A DNA stretch of 63,270 bases from CALTSX01 sp051647685 (lineage in GTDB: Bacteria; Chlamydiota; Chlamydiia; Chlamydiales; CALTSX01): assembly GCA_051647685.1 (NCBI GenBank), contig JBOFEG010000020.1, forward strand, positions 1-63,270, given 5' to 3'. Each line of letters begins with the position of its first letter. Position 1 is the stretch's first letter. The position numbers were made by a program, and so were the translations under genes. This document shows, in pieces, positions 16,192 to 25,082 of the stretch. The notes under the pieces are model-generated. The model ran no database searches, had not been told where the DNA came from, and saw only the letters and a list, made by a program, of their open reading frames with translations.

Positions 16192-18850
16192 ATTATTTAT
16201 TCTAGATGCTATTAATTATCTCTACAGGTCTTATTATGCAATAAGGCCTATGACCAATAGTGCTGGAAAGTCAACTCATGCCCTATATGGTTTTATTCGC
16301 TCCGTACAAAAAATAATTAAAGATTTTTCCCCAACCCATCTAGTTTGTGTATTTGATGGAAAAAATAATACGAGTAGTCGAGAAAAGATTTATCCAGAAT
16401 ATAAAGCCCAGAGAGATGGAATGCCTAATGATTTGGGCCAACAATTACAAGAAGCCCTTTTTTTTTGTGAATATGCAGGTATTCCTTATTTATCAATAGA
16501 TGATGTGGAAGCGGATGATATCATTGCAAGTATTGCAAAGTGGGCAGAAAGAAAGGAGTTCGATGTCTTTTTATGTTCTAGCGATAAGGATTTATGCCAG
16601 CTGATTAGTCCACATATCAAGATGATTCATATTCATAAAGAAAATCTGATTGTGGATGGGGAAAAAATTATCGAGATGTATGGTGTGAAGCCAAGTCAGA
16701 TGATTGATTACTTGGCTTTAGTCGGCGATACCTCCGATAATATCCCTGGAGTGGCTGGATTTGGACCAAAAACCGCTGCTTTGCTCTTGCAACAGTTTAA
16801 CGATTTACAAACTATACTCGCAAAAACAAATGAAATCGCTTCACCTAGGCAAAGAGAGCTTTTGCGCATTCATAAAAAAGATGCTCTTATGAGCCAAAAA
16901 CTTGTCCGCCTTTATACCAATATTCCTTTTCCCAAAAAAGCTTCTTTCTTTCTCTTAAAGCCTCCCGATAAAGAAAAGTTACTCGAATTTTATCAATCCA
17001 TGAATTTTTCTAGTCTTCTCAAAAATTTCCTGCAACATCCAAATAGTGCTCCTGCAAAAAAAGATTCCATCAAAAGTACCTATATACTTATTGATAATTT
17101 GAAGACCCTGGATGCATTACTGCAGTCTCTTGTGCAAAAGAAAAGCATAGCTATAAAAACAATTACTACCGGTCCAAACCCTTTTCGAGACAGTCTACTT
17201 GGCATAGCTATCTCTGCGGAAAAAGGAAAAGCTTTTTATATTCCGATTCAACAGGAAGCAGCGGAATCAATAATATTAAACAGAGTAAAAAGTTTATTAG
17301 AGGATAAAAATATCCAATTTTTTGGACACGATATAAAATATGATATGCACGTACTTGCGAGATACCATATTACTGTGTCTACCATCAGTTTTGATACAAT
17401 GATTGCTTCTTATTTATTACAACCACAAAAAAATCGACATAGTCTAGCTATTCTACTTTTAGATCAATTTGGTATTGTTCATTCATCCTCAAAAGAGTTT
17501 TTGGCCATGCAAAAACAATCAGATTCAGCGAATAAAATTGCGTCCTATGGATGCCAAAGTGTTGATTATATCTTCCGAGCAAAAAACATTTTATTGAAAC
17601 AATTAAAAGAGCGAAAATTATTTACCCTTTTTACTTGTATGGAAATTCCGCTCATCCCTGTTTTGTTTCTTATGGAATCCCATGGAATTTATGTTGATTT
17701 GAAAAAACTTGAGCAGTTATCAGATGAGGTTCGCAAAAATTTACATATCCTAATGGAAAAAATTTACACATCGACTGGAGAGAGATTTAATTTGAATTCT
17801 CCAAAACAACTTCGCGAAATTTTATTCAAAAAAATTCCCCTCAAGATGACCAAACGAGGGAAAAAAACTGGGGAATTATCCACTAGTGCAGAAGTACTCG
17901 AAAGTATTCAACATGAGGTCCCGCTTGCCGCGGACATACTTGAATATAGAACACTGGAAAAATTACGTTCGACCTATTTAGATGTTTTGCCCCACCAACT
18001 AGACCCAGATACTCATCGAATCCATTGTACTTTTAATCAATCGGTTACCGCTACTGGACGCCTTTCCTGTCAGGATCCAAATCTACAAAATATCCCTATC
18101 CGATCAAAAATTGGAAGGAAAATTAGAGGTGTCTTTCGGCCACAGCGTCCAGGATGGAGTTTTTTATCAGCAGACTATTCACAGATAGAATTGCGGATTT
18201 TAGCTCATTTGAGTCAAGATCCTAACCTGATTCATGCTTTTTTAACCGGGCAAGACATTCATAATTTCACAGCTTCTCAAATCTTTGAGGTGCCTCTCGA
18301 AAAAGTCACGAAATCGATGCGAGATAGAGCCAAAGGAGTGAACTTTGGGCTTATTTATGGACAAGGCGCTACAGGGCTATCCAAACAATTAAAAATTAGT
18401 ATACCGGAAGCAAAGGATTTTATAGCCAAATATTTTCTGCAATACCCCAAAATAGCTATTTACTTAGAATCTTTGAAACAACAAGCGAGAGAAAGCCATA
18501 TAGCCTATACCTTGATGGGAAGACAAAGACCTATTCCAGAAATTGAAAATAAAAATTTTATGGTGCAAAGCAGTGCAGAAAGGCTTGCGATTAACACGCC
18601 TTTTCAGGGGTTGGGAGCCGATTTTATCAAAATGGCTATGATTGAAATCGATAACCAATTGCGACGCTACCAAGGTCTTGGCCTATTAATCCTTCAGATT
18701 CACGATGAGCTCCTTTTCGAGATAGCTGATTCGGTAATCTCTGAACTCGAACCTATAATAAAGTCTACTATGGAATCAGTATATTCACTCAGTGTTCCTC
18801 TGATTGTAGATATCGATATTGGCAAAAATTGGGAAGAATGTTACCATTAA
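16184..18850 (+). CDS. polA: DNA polymerase I with degenerate 3'-5' exonuclease domain
   Basis: Family A polymerase for Okazaki fragment processing and repair. Domains in order: 5' nuclease (about 1-290, with VEADDIIAS and GVAGFGPKTA), a 3'-5' exonuclease-like fold (about 300-510), and polymerase (about 520-888, with motif A DYSQIELRILAHL and motif C HDELLFE). In the exonuclease domain the first motif, normally D-x-E, reads IKTITTG, with K325 and I327 at the two catalytic positions. The Asp in the third motif is Ser (YGCQSVD), while the second-motif Asp (KYD) is kept. Proofreading is therefore predicted to be lost. Its 3' end overlaps coaE by 13 bases. Confidence 0.94.
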   Translation: MDRLFILDAINYLYRSYYAIRPMTNSAGKSTHALYGFIRSVQKIIKDFSPTHLVCVFDGKNNTSSREKIYPEYKAQRDGMPNDLGQQLQEALFFCEYAGIPYLSIDDVEADDIIASIAKWAERKEFDVFLCSSDKDLCQLISPHIKMIHIHKENLIVDGEKIIEMYGVKPSQMIDYLALVGDTSDNIPGVAGFGPKTAALLLQQFNDLQTILAKTNEIASPRQRELLRIHKKDALMSQKLVRLYTNIPFPKKASFFLLKPPDKEKLLEFYQSMNFSSLLKNFLQHPNSAPAKKDSIKSTYILIDNLKTLDALLQSLVQKKSIAIKTITTGPNPFRDSLLGIAISAEKGKAFYIPIQQEAAESIILNRVKSLLEDKNIQFFGHDIKYDMHVLARYHITVSTISFDTMIASYLLQPQKNRHSLAILLLDQFGIVHSSSKEFLAMQKQSDSANKIASYGCQSVDYIFRAKNILLKQLKERKLFTLFTCMEIPLIPVLFLMESHGIYVDLKKLEQLSDEVRKNLHILMEKIYTSTGERFNLNSPKQLREILFKKIPLKMTKRGKKTGELSTSAEVLESIQHEVPLAADILEYRTLEKLRSTYLDVLPHQLDPDTHRIHCTFNQSVTATGRLSCQDPNLQNIPIRSKIGRKIRGVFRPQRPGWSFLSADYSQIELRILAHLSQDPNLIHAFLTGQDIHNFTASQIFEVPLEKVTKSMRDRAKGVNFGLIYGQGATGLSKQLKISIPEAKDFIAKYFLQYPKIAIYLESLKQQARESHIAYTLMGRQRPIPEIENKNFMVQSSAERLAINTPFQGLGADFIKMAMIEIDNQLRRYQGLGLLILQIHDELLFEIADSVISELEPIIKSTMESVYSLSVPLIVDIDIGKNWEECYH

Positions 18851-19434
18851 AAAAAATTGCAGTTACTGGATCTATAGGTTCTGGTAAAACCACCGTTTGC
18901 CAACTTTTTAAAAAATATGGCGCTTATTCTATTAGTACAGACGTCATTGCTCATCAACTTTTATCTCAAAATAGACATTGTATAGCAGAAATTCTCCAAG
19001 AATTCGGCTCTAACATTGTAGTAAAAGATAAAATTGACCGTAATAAATTAGCAAAGATTGTTTTTGCTGATTATAATAACTTATATAAACTGGAGAAAAT
19101 TCTTCATCCAAGGATTTTAAAACAAATTACTACTGCATATGGCATTGCCTCTCAAAAAGATATTTATCATTTTTTTGTCGTTGAAGTACCACTTTTATAT
19201 GAGGCCATCTGGCAAAAATACTTTGATATAATTATATATGTAGATGCAAGATTAAGTTTACGTAGGAGTAGATGTAACCAAAGGGCGCTGAAGTTTTTTT
19301 CATCGCGTGAAAAACGAATGTCTATTATTTCAAATAAGAAAAATCTATCCGATTATATTATTTATAACAATTTTGAGATAAAAAAATTAGATAACTCAGT
19401 ACAAGAAGTTATCAAACAAATACAATTAAATTAA
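18838..19434 (+). CDS. coaE: Dephospho-CoA kinase
   Basis: Last step of coenzyme A synthesis: ATP-dependent phosphorylation of the ribose 3'-OH. The P-loop GSIGSGKT is at residues 11-18, followed by STDVIAHQLL, the LHPRI segment and VEVPLLYE, in the order expected for CoaE. The ATG at 18838 lies inside the end of polA; a TTG nine bases earlier is in frame, but ATG gives the usual short lead-in to the P-loop. Length of 198 residues is normal. Confidence 0.9.
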   Translation: MLPLKKIAVTGSIGSGKTTVCQLFKKYGAYSISTDVIAHQLLSQNRHCIAEILQEFGSNIVVKDKIDRNKLAKIVFADYNNLYKLEKILHPRILKQITTAYGIASQKDIYHFFVVEVPLLYEAIWQKYFDIIIYVDARLSLRRSRCNQRALKFFSSREKRMSIISNKKNLSDYIIYNNFEIKKLDNSVQEVIKQIQLN

Positions 19435-19456
19435 TTATTAAGGAGAAATCAATTCA

Positions 19457-20842
19457 ATGGAACGCGCTAATACGCCTACAGAAAAGGAAGAAGATACACA
19501 CAGTACCATTCTTCCTCCACCCCCTTTATCTACACATCATGGAAATCTTTCTACCCCTCCACAACAAAAAAAGACAATTACACGGATTACCGATTTACAG
19601 CGGATGACAATTGATGAACTCGCTCAATACGCAAAACATCTAGGCATCAAAAATCTAGGTGCTCTATCTAAATCTCAAGTAGTTTTTGAAGTTGTTAAAA
19701 CAATATCCGCGATGGAACAAGAAACTCTTGTCGGAGAAGGAGTACTGGAAGTGCTACCAGATGGCTTTGGGTTCTTGCGCTCTCCCAATTATAACTATTT
19801 CCCCTCTGCAGAAGATATTTATGTATCACCCGCACAGATTAGACGATTTAATTTGAAAAAAGGCGATACAATATATGGCTCTATAAGACCTCCTAAAGAC
19901 AAAGAGAAGTATTTCGCTTTGTTAAAAGTAGATCAATTGAATTATAAATCTCCAGAAACTGCTAGAGATCGCATAGCTTTCGAAAATCTCACTCCTGTTT
20001 TCCCAACTGAGAGATTGATTTTAGAAACCAATAAAGAAAAATTATCGACTCGAGTGATGGACTTGCTTACTCCTATAGCAAAGGGAACGCGGGGTCTTAT
20101 TGTGTCTCCTCCGAAATCTGGGAAAACCTCTTTATTGATCAATATCATTCAAGCTGTAGAACAAAACTATCCAGAAGTCTACGTCATCGTTCTTTTGATT
20201 GATGAGCGTCCAGAAGAGGTAACAGGACTTATGCGCAGCGTAATGCGAGCAGAAGTCGTAGCTTCCACTTTTGATGAACCGCCAGACCATCATACTCATG
20301 TAGCAGAAATGGTAATCGAGAAAGCTCGTCGCTTAGCAGAAGGTGGAACCGATGTGGTTATTTTCTTAGATTCTTTAACGCGACTTGCCCGAGCTTATAA
20401 TACAGTTCAACCTCATTCTGGAAAAATTTTAACCGGTGGAGTAGATGCTCACTCTCTTTATAAACCAAAGCGATTTTTTGGTTCGGCAAGAAAGCTAGAG
20501 CAAGGCGGCTCGCTGACTATCATTGCATCAGCTCTGACAGATACTGGATCTCGTATGGACGAAGTCATTTTTGAAGAGTTTAAAGCAACTGGTAACATGG
20601 AACTCGTGCTGGATCGAAAACTTGCAGAACGCAGATTATATCCCGCTATTGATCCGCTTCGCAGTAGTACGCGTAAGGAAGAACTATTACTACACCCTGA
20701 AGAATTAGAAAAAATTTATGAGTTTCGAAGGGCTCTCGCAGATCTGTCTACAACAGATGCCATGGGAATTTTGTTAGGGAGATTGCGGAAAACCAATAGT
20801 AATGCAGAATTCCTGCTTCGATTGAAAGATCTAAAAGATTAA
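19457..20842 (+). CDS. rho: Transcription termination factor Rho
   Basis: RNA-dependent ATPase hexamer. The N-terminal 60 residues are polar and proline-rich, followed by the helix-extended-loop Rho N domain (LQRMTIDELAQYAK), the cold-shock-like RNA-binding domain (GVLEVLPDGFGFLRSP) and the ATPase domain with Walker A PPKSGKTS near residue 220 and LIDERPEEVT downstream. The C-terminus is complete. A strong AAGGAG precedes the ATG. Only one convincing intrinsic terminator was found in the whole window, consistent with heavy reliance on Rho or on read-through operons. Confidence 0.96.
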   Translation: MERANTPTEKEEDTHSTILPPPPLSTHHGNLSTPPQQKKTITRITDLQRMTIDELAQYAKHLGIKNLGALSKSQVVFEVVKTISAMEQETLVGEGVLEVLPDGFGFLRSPNYNYFPSAEDIYVSPAQIRRFNLKKGDTIYGSIRPPKDKEKYFALLKVDQLNYKSPETARDRIAFENLTPVFPTERLILETNKEKLSTRVMDLLTPIAKGTRGLIVSPPKSGKTSLLINIIQAVEQNYPEVYVIVLLIDERPEEVTGLMRSVMRAEVVASTFDEPPDHHTHVAEMVIEKARRLAEGGTDVVIFLDSLTRLARAYNTVQPHSGKILTGGVDAHSLYKPKRFFGSARKLEQGGSLTIIASALTDTGSRMDEVIFEEFKATGNMELVLDRKLAERRLYPAIDPLRSSTRKEELLLHPEELEKIYEFRRALADLSTTDAMGILLGRLRKTNSNAEFLLRLKDLKD

Positions 20843-20851
20843 TTAACTTGT

Positions 20852-22159
20852 ATGGGTAAAGTCCGAAACCTTCTTTTAATTACCTCCTCCGGCGGAGGAG
20901 GGCATTTACAAGCGGCTAAGGCAAAAGTAGCCTCTATTCGGTCTAGTAACCCAAATGCAATTATTTATCAGCAAGATCTTTTGTTAGATTGGCTTGGCCC
21001 AATCATCGGAAGATTGTTCGGCTGGGTTTGGAATTTTTCTATGAAAAAGGGCTGGGTAGTCGTGCAAGAGCGACTCCAACAATCGCAAAGATTTTTAGAT
21101 ATTACTTTTTGGCCTTTGATCTTTACCTACACTCTGACTCAACTTATACGCAAAGATATTGATGAGATTATTGATACGCAACCCCTGGGTACTTCTGCCA
21201 TTATAAAAGCGACACGCCTAGCTAGTTTCTGGACGAAAAAACCATTATTTGTCGAAAAAGTGATTACAGAACTACCAACAGAAGAAGTGACCCATTTTTT
21301 TAAACCTATTAAAAGGCTCTCGGATAAAGATCGGATTTTTCTTCGAATTATTAGTGCAAAACCTTTGGCTATAGACACAGCTAAGCAATTCTGGCATAAG
21401 GCATGTAATATCGATGAAGCAAATGTCTCTTATGAGGGGCTACCACTCAGGCCCGCCTTCTATAAATATATAGATAGTGTTCCATCTAGTATTTCTCTAT
21501 CAGTATCTATCCAATATGCTCACCACAGGAAAATGATTATAAGATCGTTACAAAGAGGATGCATACAAGCAAATATTCAAAATGATGCTATTTATTTTAC
21601 AGTAAATCCAGATGACTATGTATTTACATTGATGCTTGGCAGTCAACCGACAGAAAAAGCAACAGCTCAATACGTCAAAAACTTTATTTCTTTCTATCGG
21701 AAATTTCCAATATCTAAAAAAAGTCATCTTTTTGTATTATGTGGCCATTATTATCGAAGTTGCCCACTCTTACATAAAATTTATAATTTGGTTTGCTCTA
21801 CGCAAGAATATCCAAGTGGGTTGACGGTAATTCCACTTCCCTTTCAGGATGATACTATCATTGCACCTCTTTTTGCGCGTAGTAACGCTACTTTTACTAG
21901 GAGTGGAGGGATTACGTCTCTAGAGCTAATGGCTGTTGCTAGAGGAAATATTTGGATTCATATGGAGCATCACAGTAAAAATACACTGTTTCGTAAACCA
22001 TACCCCTATATGGTTAGTTGGGAGCGAGGGAATGCATTTTATCTTCATTCTATTAAAGGAGCACAGTTTATTACACCAGATAAAGTATTTACTGTCCTTT
22101 CCCAATTTATAGATCATCTAAATAGTCAAGAAGCCCTATCCAATCATGTCGATCAATAA
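20852..22159 (+). CDS. MurG/MGDG-synthase-like glycosyltransferase
   Basis: GT-B type glycosyltransferase of the MurG/monogalactosyldiacylglycerol-synthase group, 435 residues. The N-terminus carries the glycine-rich acceptor loop SSGGGGHLQAAKAK; the C-terminal donor-binding half carries FTRSGGITSLELMA, the GG-x-x-S-x-E pattern that holds the nucleotide sugar. There is no signal peptide. It could glycosylate a lipid or another acceptor at the cytoplasmic membrane; the exact acceptor cannot be read from the sequence. It starts 9 bases after rho. Its last 53 bases overlap the 3' end of the oppositely oriented gene at 22107. Confidence 0.68.
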   Translation: MGKVRNLLLITSSGGGGHLQAAKAKVASIRSSNPNAIIYQQDLLLDWLGPIIGRLFGWVWNFSMKKGWVVVQERLQQSQRFLDITFWPLIFTYTLTQLIRKDIDEIIDTQPLGTSAIIKATRLASFWTKKPLFVEKVITELPTEEVTHFFKPIKRLSDKDRIFLRIISAKPLAIDTAKQFWHKACNIDEANVSYEGLPLRPAFYKYIDSVPSSISLSVSIQYAHHRKMIIRSLQRGCIQANIQNDAIYFTVNPDDYVFTLMLGSQPTEKATAQYVKNFISFYRKFPISKKSHLFVLCGHYYRSCPLLHKIYNLVCSTQEYPSGLTVIPLPFQDDTIIAPLFARSNATFTRSGGITSLELMAVARGNIWIHMEHHSKNTLFRKPYPYMVSWERGNAFYLHSIKGAQFITPDKVFTVLSQFIDHLNSQEALSNHVDQ

Positions 22160-22634
22160 ATATAGAAATATCTTCCCATCTGTCGCATCCAATCTTTTCG
22201 CTGAAATTCTTAACATAAGGTAATAAATTATCTCTTTCGGCTTCTATTTCCATCTTTTCAGATAATCCTGTTATAAATTCCTTTCTTTTAAAGTAACTAG
22301 AATTAATTAATTTCATACTTTTAGCTAATTCTGGTTGTGAATAAATATATGCTAAAAAACTTAAAGGATGGACATGTCTAATACGATCTCCTAATCGATT
22401 CATCTCTTTAACATGCCAAAGTAGCCTCCCAATTCCCCAATTCCCAAGTTGTATAATTAGTTTCGCGATATTATTTTGATCTACTTGTTGTATAAAGAAT
22501 AATTCGTTGTAAGACTCTTCCACTACAGAATTAGAATAGTTAGAACCATTGAATGTTACTACCCCAATAACGATATTACCATAAAGAAAAATTCCTAGGA
22601 TAATCCAATTAGAATAGCGAATTATATAATCCAA
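22107..22634 (-). CDS. Hypothetical protein with N-terminal membrane anchor or signal sequence
   Basis: A 175-residue protein I do not recognise. Residues about 8-28 are hydrophobic (WIILGIFLYGNIVIGVV) and would act as a signal or anchor. The rest is mostly helical, with a tryptophan-rich middle and an acidic end (WEDISIFIDRHDWIGLLDY). It starts 4 bases after the stop of the exported FkbM-like methyltransferase and so forms a two-gene unit with it. Its final codons overlap the end of the glycosyltransferase gene on the other strand by 53 bases. Both frames look coding right up to their stops. Confidence 0.6.
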   Translation of the reverse strand: MDYIIRYSNWIILGIFLYGNIVIGVVTFNGSNYSNSVVEESYNELFFIQQVDQNNIAKLIIQLGNWGIGRLLWHVKEMNRLGDRIRHVHPLSFLAYIYSQPELAKSMKLINSSYFKRKEFITGLSEKMEIEAERDNLLPYVKNFSEKIGCDRWEDISIFIDRHDWIGLLDYLDDL

Positions 22635-22638
22635 ATTA

Positions 22639-23430
22639 TTACTTAGGTAGGGCTAAATAATCATCAATTAATATTTTTTTTACTATGTAATCCATACTTT
22701 CTAATGTCTGAATAGTATGTTGTATTTTTTGATTCATTTCAGGATTTGGATTCCATCCACACCCACCTCTTATTTCAATTATTAATATAGGTCTTGAGCG
22801 CGCAATTGTTTCTTTAGCTCCTTCTAAAAATTCATCTTCAGTGGATTCAATGTCAATTTTCATTAAAGCAATATTGTCTAAGTTAAAAGAATCTAAAGTA
22901 CGATATTCTCGAATCCAATTTATATCATACGAACTCCCAGTCATTTCTTTCTCTTCATTTTTATCTCCTAACCAAATTAAATAAGGAAAAATATTTGTTC
23001 GCAGATTAGAATAGATATTCCAATATAATTCTCTAAACAATGTTAAGTCAGCTTCAAAAGAGAGAACTTTCCCAGTACTTTCGACTAGATTGCTCATAGC
23101 GAAAGTAATTGTTCCGATGTGAGCACCTACATCAATAACTGTATCTCCTTTTTTGACAAATTTCTTTAGTAAATCAACAATATATGGTTCCCAAACTTTC
23201 CCTTTTCTAACTGTATCTTTTACACAGTCATTATAACCACCAACCCAAAACCATGTTGTAATTTCTGGAACATAGTGCGCTTTATAAGACTCCCATGGCA
23301 TCTTATCCAAATATTTAAATATATACTCATCTTTTGGATAATACGTTGGTAATTGTACTGCACTAATTTTGTAATTTATTCCTATTATTGCTAATAATAA
23401 AAACCCATACAAATAATTTATTTTTTTCAT
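22639..23430 (-). CDS. FkbM-family SAM-dependent methyltransferase with signal peptide
   Basis: A 263-residue protein with a clear N-terminal signal (MKKINYLYGFLLLAIIGIN, with a polar region and Ala-Val-Gln after it). The methyltransferase core follows: GDTVIDVGAHIGTITFAM is the SAM-binding motif I, SFEAD the acidic ribose-binding strand, LMKIDIESTEDEFLEGA the FkbM signature, and PILIIEIRGG the last strand. FkbM enzymes usually O-methylate sugars or natural products in the cytoplasm. Here the signal peptide implies export to the periplasm or beyond, where SAM is not normally available unless the protein reaches the host cell. It pairs with the gene at 22107. Confidence 0.8.
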   Translation of the reverse strand: MKKINYLYGFLLLAIIGINYKISAVQLPTYYPKDEYIFKYLDKMPWESYKAHYVPEITTWFWVGGYNDCVKDTVRKGKVWEPYIVDLLKKFVKKGDTVIDVGAHIGTITFAMSNLVESTGKVLSFEADLTLFRELYWNIYSNLRTNIFPYLIWLGDKNEEKEMTGSSYDINWIREYRTLDSFNLDNIALMKIDIESTEDEFLEGAKETIARSRPILIIEIRGGCGWNPNPEMNQKIQHTIQTLESMDYIVKKILIDDYLALPK

Positions 23431-23537
23431 CCCTATTTCCTTTGTAGAAAATATTTTTTTATTCCTAATGTTTATATCGTTAACACTACTAAAAAATAAA
23501 TTTTATTATCAATATATTATTCACACAATGCAAGCAT

Positions 23538-23565
23538 TTGATTGCTAGGCAATATCTATTATAGC
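23538..23565 (+). promoter_or_regulatory. Candidate promoter for the CCA-adding enzyme gene
   Basis: TTGATT at 23538-23543 and TATAGC at 23560-23565 are separated by 16 bases, about 50 bases before the chosen ATG. Match is moderate and the region is AT-rich. Confidence 0.28.
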
Positions 23566-23616
23566 AAAACCTATCTATATGATATTATTAAAAATAAAAT
23601 ACTTTTAATATCCCTT

Positions 23617-24888
23617 ATGGACAAACAACATTATATAGCGGCTAAGGAAATCGTAGATATTCTACAATCTAAAAAATATATCGCTTATTTTAACGGAGGG
23701 TGGGTACGAGATTTTTTAATGAAACATCCGTCCAACGATATTGATATTGTAACGGATGCCCCAATACCTGTAATACAAAAACTTTTTCCCAAAATTATTC
23801 CTGTAGGAATTTCTTTTGGCATTCTCATTGTTATATATAAAGGACATCAATTTGAAGTAGCTACCTTTCGTAAAGAATATGACTATAAAGATGGGAGAAG
23901 ACCTTCGTACATTACAACTGCAACGCCAGAAGAAGATGCTAAGCGTAGAGATTTTACCATAAATGGAATGTTTTATGATCCTATTTGTAATGTCTTATAT
24001 GATTATGTAGATGGACAGAGGGATATAAAAAAGAAAATAGTTAGAGCTATAGGAGATCCCAATTTGCGTTTTATGGAAGATCGCCTACGTATGATTAGAG
24101 CAGTACGTTACTCCGTACGTTTTCATTTTACTATAGAACCAAAAACTTTGCATGCTATTATGGATCAGTCGAATCATCTATTTCCGTCTGTTGCAATAGA
24201 GAGAATTTGGAATGAATTTCAAAAAATGTCATCCGCTCAAGACTTCTATAAGGCTTTGATTTTACTCTATCAATTAGGATTGCTTACAGTGATACTTCCA
24301 GATCTAAAAGATAATACACTAGAAGTTTTACAAAACAATCTTCGATATTTACCCCACTTCCCAAAGAAAACTCCTTTAATTATTAAAATACTCGAATTAT
24401 TCCCAAAATATTCTCTAGATCAAAAGATCAAACTATGTAACTACCTCAAATCTTCTAAAGAGGATAAGGCTTTAGCGATATTTTGGCATAAATTCGAGAG
24501 GTTCCTCTCTATTTTGCCTATAGAGAAAAAACATTGGGATTCTCTTGTAGAATTTTATGCACATCCACAATCTGAATTATTATTACAAATAATATACACA
24601 AAATGTACACCATCAGATCAAATCACCGTTGAAAAAGAACATGCTAACTTGCAAAAATTATTGGCTAGTCCTATTGAACGCAGAAAAACCCGTATTTTTC
24701 TTTTAACGGGAGCCGCCCTTATCCATCAAGGAATCCCACCAGGCAAGCATCTGAAAGCGTTACTTAACGAAGGCGAACATCTCGCTATCATTCACGATTT
24801 ACACACTCCAGCAGCAGTTTTTAAACAATTGCAACAGTCTTATGTCTGGAAAAATTACATAGTTCGTATTAATTCTACAGAAAATTAA
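23617..24888 (+). CDS. CCA tRNA nucleotidyltransferase / poly(A) polymerase family protein
   Basis: Class II nucleotidyltransferase adding CCA to tRNA 3' ends or A-tails to RNA. The head domain shows FNGGWVRDFL and the catalytic D-x-D in SNDIDIVTD, then VATFRKEYDYKDGRRP, RRDFTINGM and the neck segment FMEDRLRMIRAVRYSVRF. The ATG at 23617 is preferred to a TTG at 23542 because it places the conserved head domain at the usual distance and the upstream residues look non-conserved. This gives 423 residues. The sequence alone does not separate CCA addition from polyadenylation. None of the three tRNA genes seen here appears to encode CCA at its 3' end, so a CCA-adding enzyme is needed. Confidence 0.85.
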   Translation: MDKQHYIAAKEIVDILQSKKYIAYFNGGWVRDFLMKHPSNDIDIVTDAPIPVIQKLFPKIIPVGISFGILIVIYKGHQFEVATFRKEYDYKDGRRPSYITTATPEEDAKRRDFTINGMFYDPICNVLYDYVDGQRDIKKKIVRAIGDPNLRFMEDRLRMIRAVRYSVRFHFTIEPKTLHAIMDQSNHLFPSVAIERIWNEFQKMSSAQDFYKALILLYQLGLLTVILPDLKDNTLEVLQNNLRYLPHFPKKTPLIIKILELFPKYSLDQKIKLCNYLKSSKEDKALAIFWHKFERFLSILPIEKKHWDSLVEFYAHPQSELLLQIIYTKCTPSDQITVEKEHANLQKLLASPIERRKTRIFLLTGAALIHQGIPPGKHLKALLNEGEHLAIIHDLHTPAAVFKQLQQSYVWKNYIVRINSTEN

Positions 24889-25082
24889 ATTTTTTATTTT
24901 CTTTTAAAGATATTTCTTCTAAACTTCTTCTCGTTTTTTATAAAAAATCACACCTTTATGTTTTTATCTATTAAATAGGATAAAACTCATATTTATTTAT
25001 AATATTTAATTAATAAAAAGGAATCTTTTTTAAAATATGTTTTATATAAACACCATTTGTAATTAATTTCATCTCTAATTTT

